DNA from: Sodiomyces alkalinus F11
Taxonomy: Eukaryota; Ascomycota; Sordariomycetes; Glomerellales; Plectosphaerellaceae
Reading direction: 5' to 3'
DNA: 64,000 nt
Assembly (NCBI RefSeq): GCF_003711515.1
Contig: NW_021167090.1
Location: forward strand, 124,001 to 188,000
Shown here in pieces: positions 10,884 to 24,400 of the stretch. The notes under the pieces are model-generated. The model was not told the DNA's origin. It was given only the letters and a program-made list of their open reading frames with translations, and did not search any database. The position numbers and the translations under genes are program-made. The first letter of the stretch is position 1, and each line of letters starts with the position of its first letter.

Positions 10884-12752
10884 TTAAGCCTCCTCCTCGT
10901 GGGGGATATCCTCCTCGTATTCCTCCTCCTCCTCGTCAATACCGGCATCCTGGTACTGCTGGTATTCAGAGACGAGATCGTTCATGTTGGACTCGGCCTC
11001 AGTGAACTCCATCTCGTCCATGCCCTCACCAGTGTACCAATGCAAGAAAGCCTTGCGCCGGAACATGGCGGTGAACTGCTCGCCAACACGCTTGAAGAGC
11101 TCCTGGATGGCGGTCGAGTTGCCGACAAAGGTCGAAGACATCTTGAGACCGCGGGGAGGGATCGAGCAGAGAGCGGTCTGGACGTTGTTGGGGATCCACT
11201 CGACAAAGTAAGACGCGTTCTTGTTCTGAACGTTGCGCATCTGGTCCTCGACCTCCTTCATAGCGACCTTGCCACGGCTGGAAAGGAGAAGAAAAGTAAC
11301 GAGTCAGCACGGGAACAGAGGAGGTCCAAGTCTAAAAGGATTACTCACAAGATGGCAGAGCAAGTCAGGTAGCGGCCGTTGCGGAAGTCCGAGGCAGCCA
11401 TCATGTTCTTGGGGTCGAACATCTGCTGGGTGAGCTCGGGAACGCTGACGGCACGGAAGGAGTGGGCACCGCGGCTGGTCAGGGGAGCAAAGCCGACCAT
11501 GAAGAAGTGGAGACGGGGGAAGGGAACCATGTTGACAGCAAGCTTGCGAAGGTCCGAGTTCAGCTGGCCAGGGAAACGAAGAGAGGTCGAGACACCGGAC
11601 ATGACGGCCGAGACGAGATGGTTCAGGTCGCCGTACGAGGGGTTGGGCAGCTTGAGGGTGCGGATGCAGATGTCGTACAGAGCCTCGTTGTCAATGCAGA
11701 AGGTCTCGTCAGAGTTCTCGACCAGCTGGTGGACGGAGAGGGTAGCGTTGTAGGGCTCGACGACGGTGTCGGAGACCTTGGGGGACGGCACGACCGAGAA
11801 GGTGGCCATCATGCGGTCGGGGAACTCCTCGCGGATCTTGGAGATGAGCAGAGTACCCATACCGGCACCAGTGCCGCCGCCGAGCGAGTGGGTGATCTGG
11901 AAGCCCTGGAGGCAGTCGCAGCCCTCGGCCTCGCGACGAACCACGTCGAGGACCTGGTCGACAAGCTCGGCACCCTCAGTGTAGTGACCCTTGGCCCAGT
12001 TGTTGCCAGCACCGGACTGGCCGAAGACGAAGTTGTCGGGGCGGAAGAGCTGGCCGAAGGGACCAGCGCGGACGGCGTCCATGGTACCAGGCTCAAGATC
12101 GACGAGAACGGCGCGAGGGACATACTTGTTACCAGAGGCCTGTCAAAAGCATCAAATTAGCACTACGATCTCATGACCACGAATGGAGTCGTTCGCATTA
12201 CCTCATTGAAGTAGACATTCATCCGCTCCAGCTGGAGCTCGGAGCTGCCGGCGTAACTGTATCGGGTGGTCAGATCGAACTGAGAAACAAAACAAACGCC
12301 ATCCCAACATTTCAAGTAAATACGTACACGCCATTGGCGTCGAGACCGTGCTCGCCAGAGATGATTTGCCTGGAGAAGAACGAGTCAGTTCAGTGATCTG
12401 TATTTGCTGTTGCCGTTGTCGTCAGGTCGTCGGAGGTGGTACGAACCAAAAGGCAGCACCAATTTGGTTACCCTATTTGCAAGTAATATTAGCCCCTCCA
12501 TGTCGATGTCTTCCTCTGGGATATCTTGGGACGTTTAACTTACGCACTGGCCGGTCTGGAGGTGAACCTGTTTGTAGAAGAAAAAGGATCAGTAAAGAGT
12601 CCATGAACCTCGGTCGTGGTCGAGGTCGAATTGCGAAGTTTGGGAGAAGCCGAGGCGATATATTCAGATGGTGTGGGGGGTTTGGACAGCATCGGGTTCT
12701 CGTTGGATGCATGTCTGCGAGTCGAGAACCAAAGACTTACAATCTCACGCAT
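10884..12752 (-). CDS. TUB2: Beta-tubulin
   Basis: Seven exons (12752-12741, 12567-12544, 12472-12447, 12369-12328, 12256-12202, 12139-11349, 11277-10884) sum to 1,344 nt, encoding the canonical 447 aa. The protein starts MREI and its autoregulatory N-terminus is split over a 12-nt first exon and a 24-nt second exon. The tubulin GTP loop GGGTGAGMG is present, and the C-terminus is an acidic Glu-rich tail ending EEEA. All junctions obey GT-AG and restore tubulin sequence. Residues that confer benzimidazole resistance when changed look wild type: Tyr50, Phe167, Glu198 and Phe200 (SDETFC). It forms the alpha/beta heterodimer of microtubules. The many 5' introns are characteristic of filamentous ascomycete beta-tubulins. 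Confidence 0.98.
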
Positions 12753-13555
12753 CTTGACTGAAGATGAAGCTTAAAAAGGATGTGTCAAAAGAGGTGCACG
12801 GCAGGGGATGGTTGAAAGCTACAGAGAAGCTTTATGTGGACACGATATGGTATGTGGTAAGTTAAGAGGTTAGTTAGGGGGAAAGGGGAGATTCGAGGTT
12901 GATGAATTTTGGGGCAGGGTGATTTCGCTCACCGCCAGGCCTGGTCCGAGTCCAGTCCAGGGGAGTCGCTTGTTTACCTTTCCTTTGTGGTCTGTGCACG
13001 CAACTACCCTGTGTTGGGCATAGCACGACCCAACACTAAGCAGGCACCAGGGACGGTGATAGGCTGTGGTTGACTAGAAGCTGTCTTGGGTACCTCCCCT
13101 GAAAAAGACCCCGCACCTGCTTGTTGTCGTCCTCCCTCCTACCTATTACCTAAGGTACCCTAGTGACTTTGTACCCGTACCGGTATTCCACTGTAATTAC
13201 AGCACTCCAACTGTGGTTATAATGTCGTCTTGTCGAATAAACCACCATTCGTCTCGTCCAATGAATCTGCTTTCTGAACATCAGCTCATGAAAGATAAGA
13301 AAACACAACAAGAGCGGTATGGAATCAATATGATGTTCAAGGTAGTAAACAGGTTCTACGCTATATTTTGTTTGTCGTTGTTGTCTGTGTAGCAGTTAGC
13401 CGAGGCATATGTGGTTTTGTATTCCTACGGTCAACATCTTAAAGGCACCCACCGACCAGGACTATGGACCAACCCTATCATGGGCTACCCTCTTCAAATA
13501 TTGATGCCTTGGTAAGTGGGTAGGTAGTTCATCTACATAAAACACCATCAACTCG
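12753..13555. other. Beta-tubulin promoter and GCN20 3' region
   Basis: An 803 bp non-coding gap. It contains one dispersed ACCTAAGGTACC motif (13148-13159). Nothing else with recognisable function was seen. Confidence 0.45.
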
Positions 13556-15939
13556 TCAATGCGCCTTGACCACACCCGCAGCATCAGCCTGCGCAGCAAT
13601 TCTCTTCTTGTATGCCTGGACGTCTCCCGGGAACTGCTCCACTGTTCCGTTGTCGCAGACCCAGAGCGACGTGCACACGGTCTGCAGCATAGTCACGTCG
13701 TGGGATACCATCAAGACACCGCCCTGGAACTCCTTCAGAGCGTCGGCCAAGGCGTCCATAGCCTCAATATCCAAGTGATTAGACGGTTCGTCGAGGACTA
13801 GAATATGGGGGTTCGTCAAGGCCAGGCAGGCAAACGCCACACGCGACTTCTGACCACCGGAGAGGAGGGCCATCTTCTGTAGGCCCGTAGTGCCTGTTAT
13901 TCCAAAAGCACCCAGTTGGCGGCGGTACTCTTCGTCTGTCTTGCCCGGGTAGTTTTTTGCCATGAAGCTCACGGCGCTCATGGTAAGATCCAGAGCGTCG
14001 ACGTGGTGCTGCGCGAAGAAACCGACCCGGAGACGCGGGTTTTGCGAGATGGTACCAGACAAGGGCGCCAGCCGTCCGATCAGAAGCTTCAATACGGTGG
14101 TCTTGCCGGCGCCGTTCGGTCCGACAATGCCGATCCGCGAATCGAGTTGGACGTCTAGGTCGACCTTACGGAGCAGTATCTGGTCTTTCGAGTAGCCGAA
14201 GGTAACCCCAGACATCTGAATAATAGGGGGCGACAGCTTCTCCACTTCCGGGAAGCTAAACTTGACGCTGTACTCGGTTTCGGGCGGCTCTAGTATGGGC
14301 ATCTTCTCCAGCTTCTTGATACGCGACTGGGCCTCGGACGACTTGGCGGCATTGTATCGGAACTTGTCGATAAATGCCTGCAAGTGCGCCCGTTGCGCCA
14401 TTTGGTTCTCGTATTCCCGTTTGGCCGTCTTCTTCCGTTCCTCCTTGGTGGCATAGAAACTGTCAAAGTTGGCACTCCGGTAATAGTCCAGGCGTTGGGA
14501 GTGTTGATGTATGATATCCGTGGCGACCTCGTTGAGGAAGGCTCGGTCGTGGCTGACTACGAGGACCGTGTTAGGATATGATTGGAGGTAGTTGGACAAG
14601 AACGTGATGGACGGCACGTCCAACATGTTGGAAGGTTCGTCGAGAAGCAGCAGATCCGGCTCGCAGAAGAGCGCTCGTGCTAGCGCCAGTCGCATTCTCC
14701 AACCTCCCGAGAATGTCTTTGTGGCGAATTGCTGCCGTTCGGCCGAGAACCCAAGTCCGGCCAAGATGCTAGCCGCCCGGGGTTCGGCCTTGTCGGATTC
14801 CATTTCTGCGAGCTTCGCTTGTACGTCTCCAAGTCTTTGGTCTAGAGTTTCGCGTTCCCGGTCAATATTGGCGGCGTCCGTCGACGTGTCGGCCATGGAA
14901 GATCGCTGCGCCTCTAACTCTGCCAGTTTTGCCGTGATTTCCTATGAGGGACGATTAGTAACCGTGGTGAAGCAAAACGTGACGAAAAAAAATCATTCAA
15001 GAGGCTGGCTCACCGTTTGCTCCTTCAAGAGAACCTTCCGCCAGACATCGGCATCGAGCACGGCCTGGAGAGCTGGGGTGTCGTCACCGGTAATCTAATT
15101 CACAACAATTAGCAGAGTTACGTGGGATATGTGGCAGCTAGGGGAGGTCTTACCTCTTGTTCGACGTGCAGGATCGTGATATGAGGGGGAATCGGCAGCT
15201 CTCGCCTCGCCAGGGCACGGAGAAGCGTAGATTTGCCAACACCGTTGTGGCCGACTAAGCCGTAACGATGACCATGGGCAAGCATGAAGTTGGTATCTGT
15301 TAGAATGCGCAAGCCTCCAATAGAGACATCGATGTTGTCCAGTTTGATATCCTTCGTCTTGCCTCCGGCCGAGGCGCCCATCTGAAGAGGGTTGACAGCC
15401 ATGTAGAACTCTTCGTATGACTGAGTCGAGTCGGACTGGTTGAGCAATTTTGACGCCTCGTATTCAACCGTCTTGAATACCTTCTTCTGTTGCTTCGCAG
15501 CAATCCGCCTCTCCGCCTTTTCGAGCTTCTTGCGATCCACCTTGGACTCAACCTTGCGGGCGTTGGCCGACTCCAGATCGACGCCTCCCGTTGCCACGGC
15601 CAAGGTCGAGGACATGTTTCTCTGTGAGCTGACTTGAATGGACCGATCTAGACGTCTCACTGCCGAAGGCCCTCTCCGCTCGTGGCCATTGGCGGCATTA
15701 TACTTCTCGACCCATTTCTCTACCAGCTCATGGATCTGCTTCTGGAGTTTGACATCGGCGTCTCCCGAAGCAGACAAAAGGAGCTCGGTGATCATATGCG
15801 CCGCCTCTTCTAGAGGCGAAGCCCCAGCCGCATCGTCTTCACTGGCATACGAAGTTGAGGCATGTGACAGATAGCCCGCAGAGTACTCGGAGAGTACCGG
15901 ATCGATGTTGGGCAGGACACTTCTGATTTCCGCCTCCAT
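13556..15939 (-). CDS. GCN20: ABC-F ATPase Gcn20, partner of Gcn1 in general amino-acid control
   Basis: Three exons, 15939-15154, 15094-15014 and 14941-13556, give 750 aa, nearly the yeast length of 752. Two ABC modules without membrane segments: Walker A GHNGVGKST (about residue 230) with signature SGGWRMRLALARAL (about 364) and Walker B LLLLDEPSNMLD; then GPNGAGKTT (about 564), LSGGQKSRVAFA (about 649) and ILVLDEPSNHLD. An N-terminal helical region (SVLPNIDPVLSEYSAGYLSHA) precedes them, as in Gcn20, where it binds Gcn1 on ribosomes to activate the eIF2alpha kinase Gcn2. Met at 15939 is preferred over an in-frame ATG 40 codons upstream, whose extension is Pro/His/Gln-rich and unlike the family. 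The second exon is only 81 nt. Confidence 0.95.
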
Positions 15940-18900
15940 GTTGGGAGATATTTGCTGGTCCGGCTGATGAGTGTGATTTATTTGTATGAGAGATGCTGGG
16001 ATGCTGGTGATCGTCTCTGGTGGTAATGGTAAACCCGGATGCAAAAGGGACCTTGGCAAAGGCGATACACAGGCTCTGACTGCATCTCACTGTCCGTTTC
16101 CCGTCTTTCCTGTTCCACTATTCAGTGAGAATGGAGGGATGAGGTTTGGCGGGGTCCTGTTATTGGATGCCCGGGGTATCTCCGGATACAAACTGTCCAC
16201 AGATTCGAAATCAGAGGCACGTGGGAACACACGTGACTTGGAAAGGTATATCGAAATTCGGCAAAGAGGCTGTATAGGTACGTATAATATAGTGCTTGTC
16301 ACACAGTATACACTGTAATAAAGGCTCCAGTTATCTCTGTTAGGGTAAGGTAGGGTGATGAAGGATTTATCAAGATGGGCGAATGTCCTACTCTCCCATG
16401 GATTAACGTTACAATACCGCAATACCGCAATACCGCCTGGCGCTCGACTCCGCACCAGCATAAGCAACACGGGGGCATGACAACAGCACGACACGAACAT
16501 GCCGTACACGTTGGACAAGCCCATAATCAACCGCTGTATCGGGTCTCCCGACAAAAATGCAATGTCAACTTCGAAGAACCTCATGATCACGAATTGAGAA
16601 GTGAGGGCTTCGTGAATTAACAATTCCCCTTCGTATGAGCGAAGAGGGATAAGAGGGACCATACCGGCGACTGCTACTTTATAATCTGTGCCTAGCTAGA
16701 CACGTTTCTTTTGAGGAATTCCGGCAAATAAGAGATCGGGGTACAGCAAATTAGGAGTGCCAGCAATCACTCGAGAGTCTCGGTGGGAGCAATGACAGGG
16801 TCCGGGGTTGATCCGTGGTCGAGTTCCAGATTAGCGAACGCGTCCAGATCGCGCACCGTTCGCCCATGTTTCGAGACTCGCTCGATCCATCGTACCCAGG
16901 TACCTTATCCTTAAAACGAGAAGTATGTGACTCAGCAAGGCTTCCCTTTTCCTCCACCCCCCTGTCCGCCAATGGCACGGAGCGCGAAACAATCCCTTTT
17001 CACTAAGATTAGTCGCTGCACTGATGCTGCAGCCCGAGATCACAAACCCCGTGTTGACCATTCTTAAGATTCCTAGCTACATACTGCCAGCGAAGTGTGC
17101 AGAAGAAGGAATGAAAGCATAATGATAATTTCCCCAACTTAAGTGTCCGTATCCGTTCCGTACTGCACAAAGTGTCCGCACACAAATCGTAATACTAAAG
17201 TCGTTGAGACTCTTGTCTTCTTCATCTCTCCAAAAAGGACCTTGCCAGCGTCCATTCGCCAGCGGGATATGTCATGGTGTTGCACACGCGTTGCTCTGAG
17301 ATGGTTTAGTTCACGACTGGTAGCCCTCGGCAACTCGCCAAACTGGTCAATATCTAAATACGCATTCAGGCCAATGAGCAACCAGAGCTTCTGACCTGTG
17401 CGTAACATTCATTAATGCTAAATTACTTGTCCTACGCGGGTAAGATTGGCCTGTCATGTCACAAGCGAACCTTCCCCCCACGCTGGTCAAGTGGACAAGC
17501 GACTCTTGCCCTACGTTGAGGCTCAGTCCCGAGTTTTGAGTTTTGAGAAGCCCGCCGTTCCGATGCAGGGGGCAGAACCAAACCTGTTCTCGTTAGCCGG
17601 AGCCTGTTAGTGGCTAGGTATCTTAGTATTATTAGTTCTTACGACCGGCGAGGACCATCGGATTATGGAATCCAACATTCACCGTTCTCTTCCCCTCCCG
17701 CCGGCGTCACCCCCAAAACGGCGCGGGTTCGCGGCGTCTTATCCCAGTACCCAAAGAAATGTGGCCGTAGCTCGTACTAACTAACTGTGTGAGGGGGATG
17801 AGCGAGGGGAACGGCCCCTCATTAAATATGGAGAAAGGGGAGAACGAATTGCACATGCCGACGACGGATTAAGCATAGCCTCTCCGCAGGTACGCAGGGA
17901 GGTGAGAACAAGTCAACTGATACTGATGGCGTGTGTCCATGGAGTCTTGAAAAAGGCGTGTTTACAGGAAAAGCGGAGACAGGGGGCATGAGAGAGATAC
18001 GTTGGACATATGGAAGCAGTGATCGAATACGCTATCGTTCGTAGTCGCATGCAGTCGAAATACAACGTACGCGATGATGGTTTGATGAACACAAGGGACT
18101 ACGAGGGAAGCCGCCGCCCGCGACATGCCATTGCTCCTGGGTCTTGCCTGATAGAACATAGCCGGTACCTTGATTGAGTATTACAGATCTGGGAACCAGG
18201 CGGCTGTCGATCCGTAGGACACGAGATCGGTAGGAGGACGGAGAAGACACAAGAGTGGAGGGTGTTGTATGGGCTTTGTACTTAGGCCGAGGACCCTTCC
18301 CTTATTTGACAGAAATGAAGTCCGAAAGACGAGGATGGGAAGTATTACGGAGTAGGAAAGGTTTAAGTCTGGCCAAGAGGATTGCAGTATGTATCCCGCT
18401 TGTGTGTCAAAGCTAATTAATACGAGGGAGGTACGGGAGGTATTAAGCCGAGACTTTTGTATCCGTACTTTGTGCTTTGTAGGAAATGGATTTAAAAGCA
18501 GCAGCGCACTGGCCAGGCAAAGCAACAAATGTAAATCAAATGCATGTATTCGTAAATACCTACGGATACAGCATGGTGCGTACGGAGGACTATGGGTGTA
18601 GGATATAGAGAAACACCCAGGCCCCCTGTCGGCAGAGAGTGGAGAATTCACCAAGGATTACGCTAATTATGGGAAGCCATTCCTTTCCCTTTCTATGCTG
18701 GTTCCCGACTGGCGAAAGCTGGGGGACGGCGAGGGTGACACAAGGGCACAAACTTGCTAGCGAGAGAGAAGAGATCAGCCTTAAAAGAAAAGGACAGAAA
18801 AAGAAAGAAAAAAAAGGCATTTCATGAGCGGCAGTTGTGATGTAGCTCTGCTGCGAGCAAGCGCCGGTGGCTCCTTGAAGATCGGATCTCCCTGCCAAAC

Positions 18901-21451
18901 CAAACTACTCCGTACATGTTGAAGAGAAGCAGTCCAATGTTGAGGCGCCTATTCAGGGCCCGGTCCTCTCAAGGTACGATAAGCATTAGCAGTGTACGAC
19001 GTATAAACAAAGTACGAAGCAAGCAGTCCGTAGACTTCCCCACTTCAGTCCTAATTTCTGGCCCACGAGTCGCTAATAAGGTACCTTAGACCCGGGTGGC
19101 TATCTGAATATAAGGCACGGTACGTGTAAGGTAGTAGTAGTCTCTGGAGAAGGTCATAGAAGTACCGAAACCGAAGTACCTACGCAGGATGCATGCACGA
19201 AAGACATCAAATAAAAGGTGAAATCCCAGATGGACCCGCATAACAATGCGAGTGAGGTACACGTACATGCGTACTCTCATGAATTCTTGTACAACCTAGG
19301 AACCGTGTTTGGCATAAAATGGAGAGAAGTCGAGGCGCGAAGAACAAAGAGCAGGAAAGAAAGTGCTTTGCATCGCGGCTCGTGGTGTCTACAGAGTAAT
19401 AAAGTAGTTTTCATACTTCCATAAGGTAAGGTACCTTAGACTTTAAGCAATATGTAGGTATATTGCGAGATACATTCCTGCCCTGGCCCGAGACTCTGGG
19501 TGATGTCCCTATATGTATCTGCATTATATGCCCAAATATGTTGGCTGAATTTGACTACCTGATTTAATCATGAACCAAGACCCAAGATTGGAGACCGAGG
19601 CTCCGCGGTTCCTTTATTATTATTATTATTAGCGTACATAGGCGATCGTTCAGATACATATTTCGAGAGATGATAGGTCTCAGCCCGGCCGCGCTAATCT
19701 TAGGAGATCGATGCCCATCTCGGCGTTGTTTTGAGAAACGAGAGAATCCGTTGACTGGCTGGTTGGCCGGATAATTCGTACCGGGGTGGCTAATAGGCTG
19801 CGTGAGATGCAAACGAATGGGCGCCTCTGGCTGGATCCTAGCTAGCGGCGCTGACTGTTGTATCCTGTTGTTGTTTTGCATCGGCTTGGTAATTTTAGCG
19901 GCAAAGCTAATTCTAGGTAAAAGTCCGTTTAGGTAGTGGGTAAGGATGGTTCATGGATGGTCCAGGTCCAAGTCTAGGTCCAGTTCTGTTCGGTGTTCCT
20001 GTCCCTCGCTCTCATCATCATGATGATGCCTATGTTCTCCCTTCTCCCTGTTCCTTGGTCTCATGCATTCAGAACCATGCGTGAGTTGCATTGGATACGC
20101 GCGTCGTATAGCGAAACCATCGATACGCCTGGGGTATTGGAACCGGATTCTCCTTCTGGTTGGCGGAGATCAAACGTCCAAGTTTCCTATCCCGGGAATA
20201 GGTTCCCAATCAATTGGCAGTTGGCAACGTTTTGGCGTCGAGGTCCAGGTTTTTGTACGGAATAAACATTCCCTCCCGTAAGGTATATACACCTGCCTGT
20301 AAGGGCATGGTACCGTACACGCTACTAGTACCTAACATATACGATGTACGGATACCTCAACGCCATACTACCGATACACATTACATATCACGAATAAGGT
20401 AGTCCATGCGTATACCAGCTCCCTTATACCAGCTCCCTTCCGCCACGCCAATAACTTACGTCGTACCTGCCCTGCCAGGTCCAACGATCAATGGACGATG
20501 CGTGCAGGTACCTTACCTTGAAGACTTCTTCGCAGGGCTCAGACTGGGCTTGATGTGTTGTTTCGGCGCCTGTAGACACCCGCACATCTTGCGTCTCCCC
20601 CCCTTCCCCCCCGACGGACGCGGCGGGAACGACCTAAAGCAGGTCCGGCTACAGTGGGCAAGCACCTGCCGTCATTCCGGCTTACGGGGAAGCTTGGGCC
20701 CTTTTGGGGGCGTTCGTTTTACCCACAGTGACCTCAAGGTCCATCTCCCTTCCACTCTCTCTGACCTAACCCCCTCTCCCAAAACAAGGCTCGCTCCACT
20801 CCGATCCACCGTCGCTGTGGTTGCCCTTTTCTTCCCTTTCCGTGTTGTCTGTTGTCTTTCCTTAACCTCACTCCCATCCGCCCCGTACATCTTTTTTTTC
20901 TTCTTCCTCTCCGCTGCGAATTCCCTTTACCTTGCACTTGCAGCAGTCTCCCTTTGGTGCTCATCTTCCTCATCGGACCTTTTTTCTTTCTTATCCGGGG
21001 AAGTTTGGAGGCATTGAAGCTCGGGTGGAAGGTATTTTGCAGTAGGGGTTTTCCTTTCTTTGTCTTCTTGTTAGCATCTTTTTTTTTCTCTCCTGGACTT
21101 CTTTTCCGAGGTATCCTGTCTCGTCCTTTCATCTCGAGTCTCTTTCCTCCCTCGATTCCGATTCCGACCCCCCGACCCTTAACTTCACTTTCGACCCTAC
21201 ACCTCGAGCTGGGCCTCAGTTTTTGTTGTCCCACGTATCCTCTCCTCTTTCCCCCTTCTTTCTTCCGCTTCGTTAATTTGCATACGACCCGGCGAGTCAG
21301 GTCGTCTCCCTGCCTTCCTCAGCTCCGCCACGGCACCTGGACCCTCATGTCTTGACGATGCTCACTCCGTCTTTCGATACCATAGACAACAGTTTCGCCC
21401 GCATGCTTCCCCTGGTCTGCTGCGCCCTTTGAGTCGACCCGCTCGGCAAAC
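15940..21451. other. 5.5 kb gene-poor stretch
   Basis: No reading frame here has family resemblance or a supported intron structure. The longest open frame (about 190 codons, minus strand, 16087-16662) reads as low-quality sequence. The stretch contains several copies of the dispersed motifs AAGGTACCTTA (19080, 19430, 20507) and TACGGAGTA/TACTCCGTA (18346, 18905), a (TTA)n tract at 19613-19630, and a long pyrimidine-rich run from about 20,700 that leads into the next gene. Base composition is near 50 percent GC without RIP character, so it is not an obvious transposon graveyard. Confidence 0.5.
20700..21451 (+). promoter_or_regulatory. CT-rich promoter / long 5' leader of the 21.4 kb gene
   Basis: About 750 bp dominated by C and T on the plus strand, with repeated TTTTCTT/CCTTTC runs directly upstream of the probable start at 21452. 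CT-rich tracts are typical around transcription starts in filamentous fungi. The exact transcription start cannot be read from sequence. Confidence 0.45.
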
Positions 21452-24400
21452 ATGCAGACCGTTCCAAGTGTACGTGACCGTCCCTTTTGTTTTTGAATGG
21501 CGTGGCCTCCTCGACTTGACGTTCTACTACTATTTTCACTCTCTCCCTCGCCACTTCCTTCCTTTGTCTAGGACCCTGCCACCTTCCAACCATCTTCCCT
21601 CTTTCCCCCGAGCAGTGGCATTGAAAAAGATCAAAGAAACAAGGAAAAGAAAAAGAAGACGAGAGGCTAACGAACTGTCCTTCTTCCCATAGCTCGTTGG
21701 TTCTGGTACCGCGGTTGCTGCAGCGGCCCTCGGCCTCGTATTCGCTCGCCCCGACGGTGATCTACACCCAACATCGGCCGTAAGAAGCAGGCCGAGGCCT
21801 CATACCGAGTATGGAGGTCCATCGAGTCGTTCTCGACTGAGTAGCGCACCCGCTTCGTCTCGCCCGGGCACCAGCTCCGCTAGCCGTGTCCCGTACATCA
21901 AAGAGACCCAATACAACAATAACAACAACAACAACAACAACATAACCCCCCTCCCCGATAACTTCAGCTCGGGCCTGCCGGCTGCGAACTCGACCGGCCA
22001 ACAACATCCCCAGAGCTCCCAATTGACACCTCCCAGAGCCAACCAAAGAAGACAACCGTCATCTCAGCACGGTGATGCTGCTGAACAACCCATCGCTGAA
22101 AACGCGCGTGACTCCGTTTCTTCCGCTGGCTCGTGGATAAGACGCCTATCTCTTCGGCCATTGTCCCAACATGGTAGCTTTCTCTCTAGCACCGGCCCAG
22201 ACACCCAATCCATTGCCTTCTCGCACCGCTCGTCCGCACCTATATTGTCACCGACCGGGTCTGTTCCTGGCCCGCTGCCGCCCAACAAGCTGGTAAAACG
22301 CACTTCTTCCATCCAGCCGAACGGCCCTGTAGCGCGTCGTCGAGCTAGGTCTCATCTCCCTACTCTCCGCCGTCCAGCAACGAGCCACCAGCGATCCGCT
22401 ACCCTTCAGCAAGCGAATTTGGATTGGGATTTCACCCAAGGGCCCTTGCCTCCAAAATTCTCTTTCGATCAGCAAATTCTACACGAAGACGTCCCCATGC
22501 TATCTCCTATAGAAGTACCATCACTGAGTCACCAGGAAGAACCCCGCTGGGTGTCTTTGTTTCATAGTCGGGCTGTCAACGTCAATGTGAAGGGTAACAG
22601 GGCAACACCCGAGCGTGGTCTGGACCGCTCATCACCGCCTCTTTCCAAACGTATTCGGGCATTCGTGGGAGAAAAGAAGACCGTCTACCTTGTCAAGGGC
22701 GGAATGATTGCGGCACCGTCTGGTCCTGTCGAGGCGGCCTTCATGTCGGACGATTCGACTGGACCCGGGCAGGACCTCCACGAATTGGAGAGGGACAACT
22801 CGACCTCGGAAGGGACACCGGCGAAGAGTCTCAGGCGCTCCATCTCATTTACCTTCTCGCCAAATAACCCTTTTTCAAGGGCTGGTAGTCTTCGCCGACC
22901 GAAACGCGGCGTGGATCCGAAAGGAGAAAACAATGCACGGCACGTATCTGCGCCCATGCCACAAGGAGTGGCTCGCAGCTTCCTTGATAACCCCGCGGGT
23001 CCTGCAAGTGATGCAGGTGAACTGCAACCAACTCCGCTGCGCCATGCGGACGGCGGTTCTGCCCCATCCAGTCGCCCAATGAAGCGCTCGCGCAATGCGT
23101 CCTCCCCGCTGCCCCCTTTGTCCCATATTTCGACTTTCAACTTCGACGTATCAAAGGGAGTTCCGCCGCCTGCGGTCCAATTATCTCAACCCGACTCTGC
23201 CACTGCAGGCTCATTGTACTCAGCAACAACATCGTCTCTCAGGATGCGCAGACAAGGCCGTAGCTCTACCCTGAACAGCTCCGACATGGAAGTCAGAGGC
23301 TTTCAATCCGGCGATGACGATGACACAGACTTCAAGAGCGACACCATGACCATGTTCGACTCGGTACGGACCATGGCTTCGGGTCGCAACCAAGCACCGG
23401 AAAGCCCGGCTGAATCCATGTTCGACGAATCACCCCCGAGCACCGCAGTAAAGAACAACAGAACCAAGCGTTTGTCGATCCAGGAAATTCTTGGCCGGGC
23501 TTGGGAAGCAGACGACAGAATAATGGAGGAAGATGAGAGCATACCGACACCCGTACGAGAACGCCAGGAGCGAATATTCCTTCCCGATACGGACGCAGAA
23601 GGCCCAGCTGCTGATCGTCTTGGGCTTGAACGCCCCTCTCTCGATTTGTCTGTATCGAACAGAGACGTCTCGCGATTCTCCTTTGACGATGAATTCGACG
23701 ACGAATGGGCTCGTGAGGAAGAAGAGATGGGGTTTGGTAATCATCTTTCACCGCCCGGGTCAACGAATTCTCGCGGTGTCAGCTCCAACCTGCGCCTCGC
23801 CCTAGCTGATGGCACCGGTGAAGAGGTCGTCGGCGTTCCTCGCGGTTTGCGGGCGGCTGAACGACCACGAAGCAATATCTTCGACTGGACCGAATCGGTT
23901 ACTGATAAGGTCGATGCCGACGGTCACTTCCTCCGGCCCAGGACGGTCCATGGGAAGCACGAAATGGACATGCGAGGCGGCCGCCCGTCGAATCGGAAGG
24001 GACCTTTCGCCGCCCACGTTCGAAGCCAAAGCGTTCCGGCTCTGTATGAGCCACCAGACGCGGCCAAAGGAGCGTCTCAAAAGTACGGCACTTGGGGCCT
24101 GGGCACCAAGGGAGCGAGTGAAGACTGGGACGACGATTTCGAGTTTGGTAGTGCCGACTCCGGTGAAGGCATAGATTGCGAGGACAATTTTGCCATGGTC
24201 GTCCCCGCGTCCATTCAGGCTTCCCAGCCTAGTCTGAAGCAGCATTCCGGTCAAATTAGGGAGCTGTCACTACTAGTCAACGACCTCAAACGACTTTGTC
24301 GCCACGGCCGGGATCTGGACCTTGTAAACGGAACTCATGCCGGCCTTTGGAAGGAAGCGGAGGGCATCATCACCCTCGCATCTCCAGACGAGGACGAATT

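Noticed and set aside
11462..12160. Plus-strand frame of 232 codons
   Set aside because: Antisense shadow of beta-tubulin.
16087..16662. Open frame of 191 codons on the minus strand upstream of GCN20
   Set aside because: Residue composition looks random (many Cys, Tyr, His), there is no domain and no splice context; the region overlaps the GCN20 promoter.
20406..21017. Plus-strand frame of 203 codons before the 21.4 kb gene
   Set aside because: The Leu/Ser/Phe/Pro composition comes from the CT-rich leader; no domain or splice link to the main gene.
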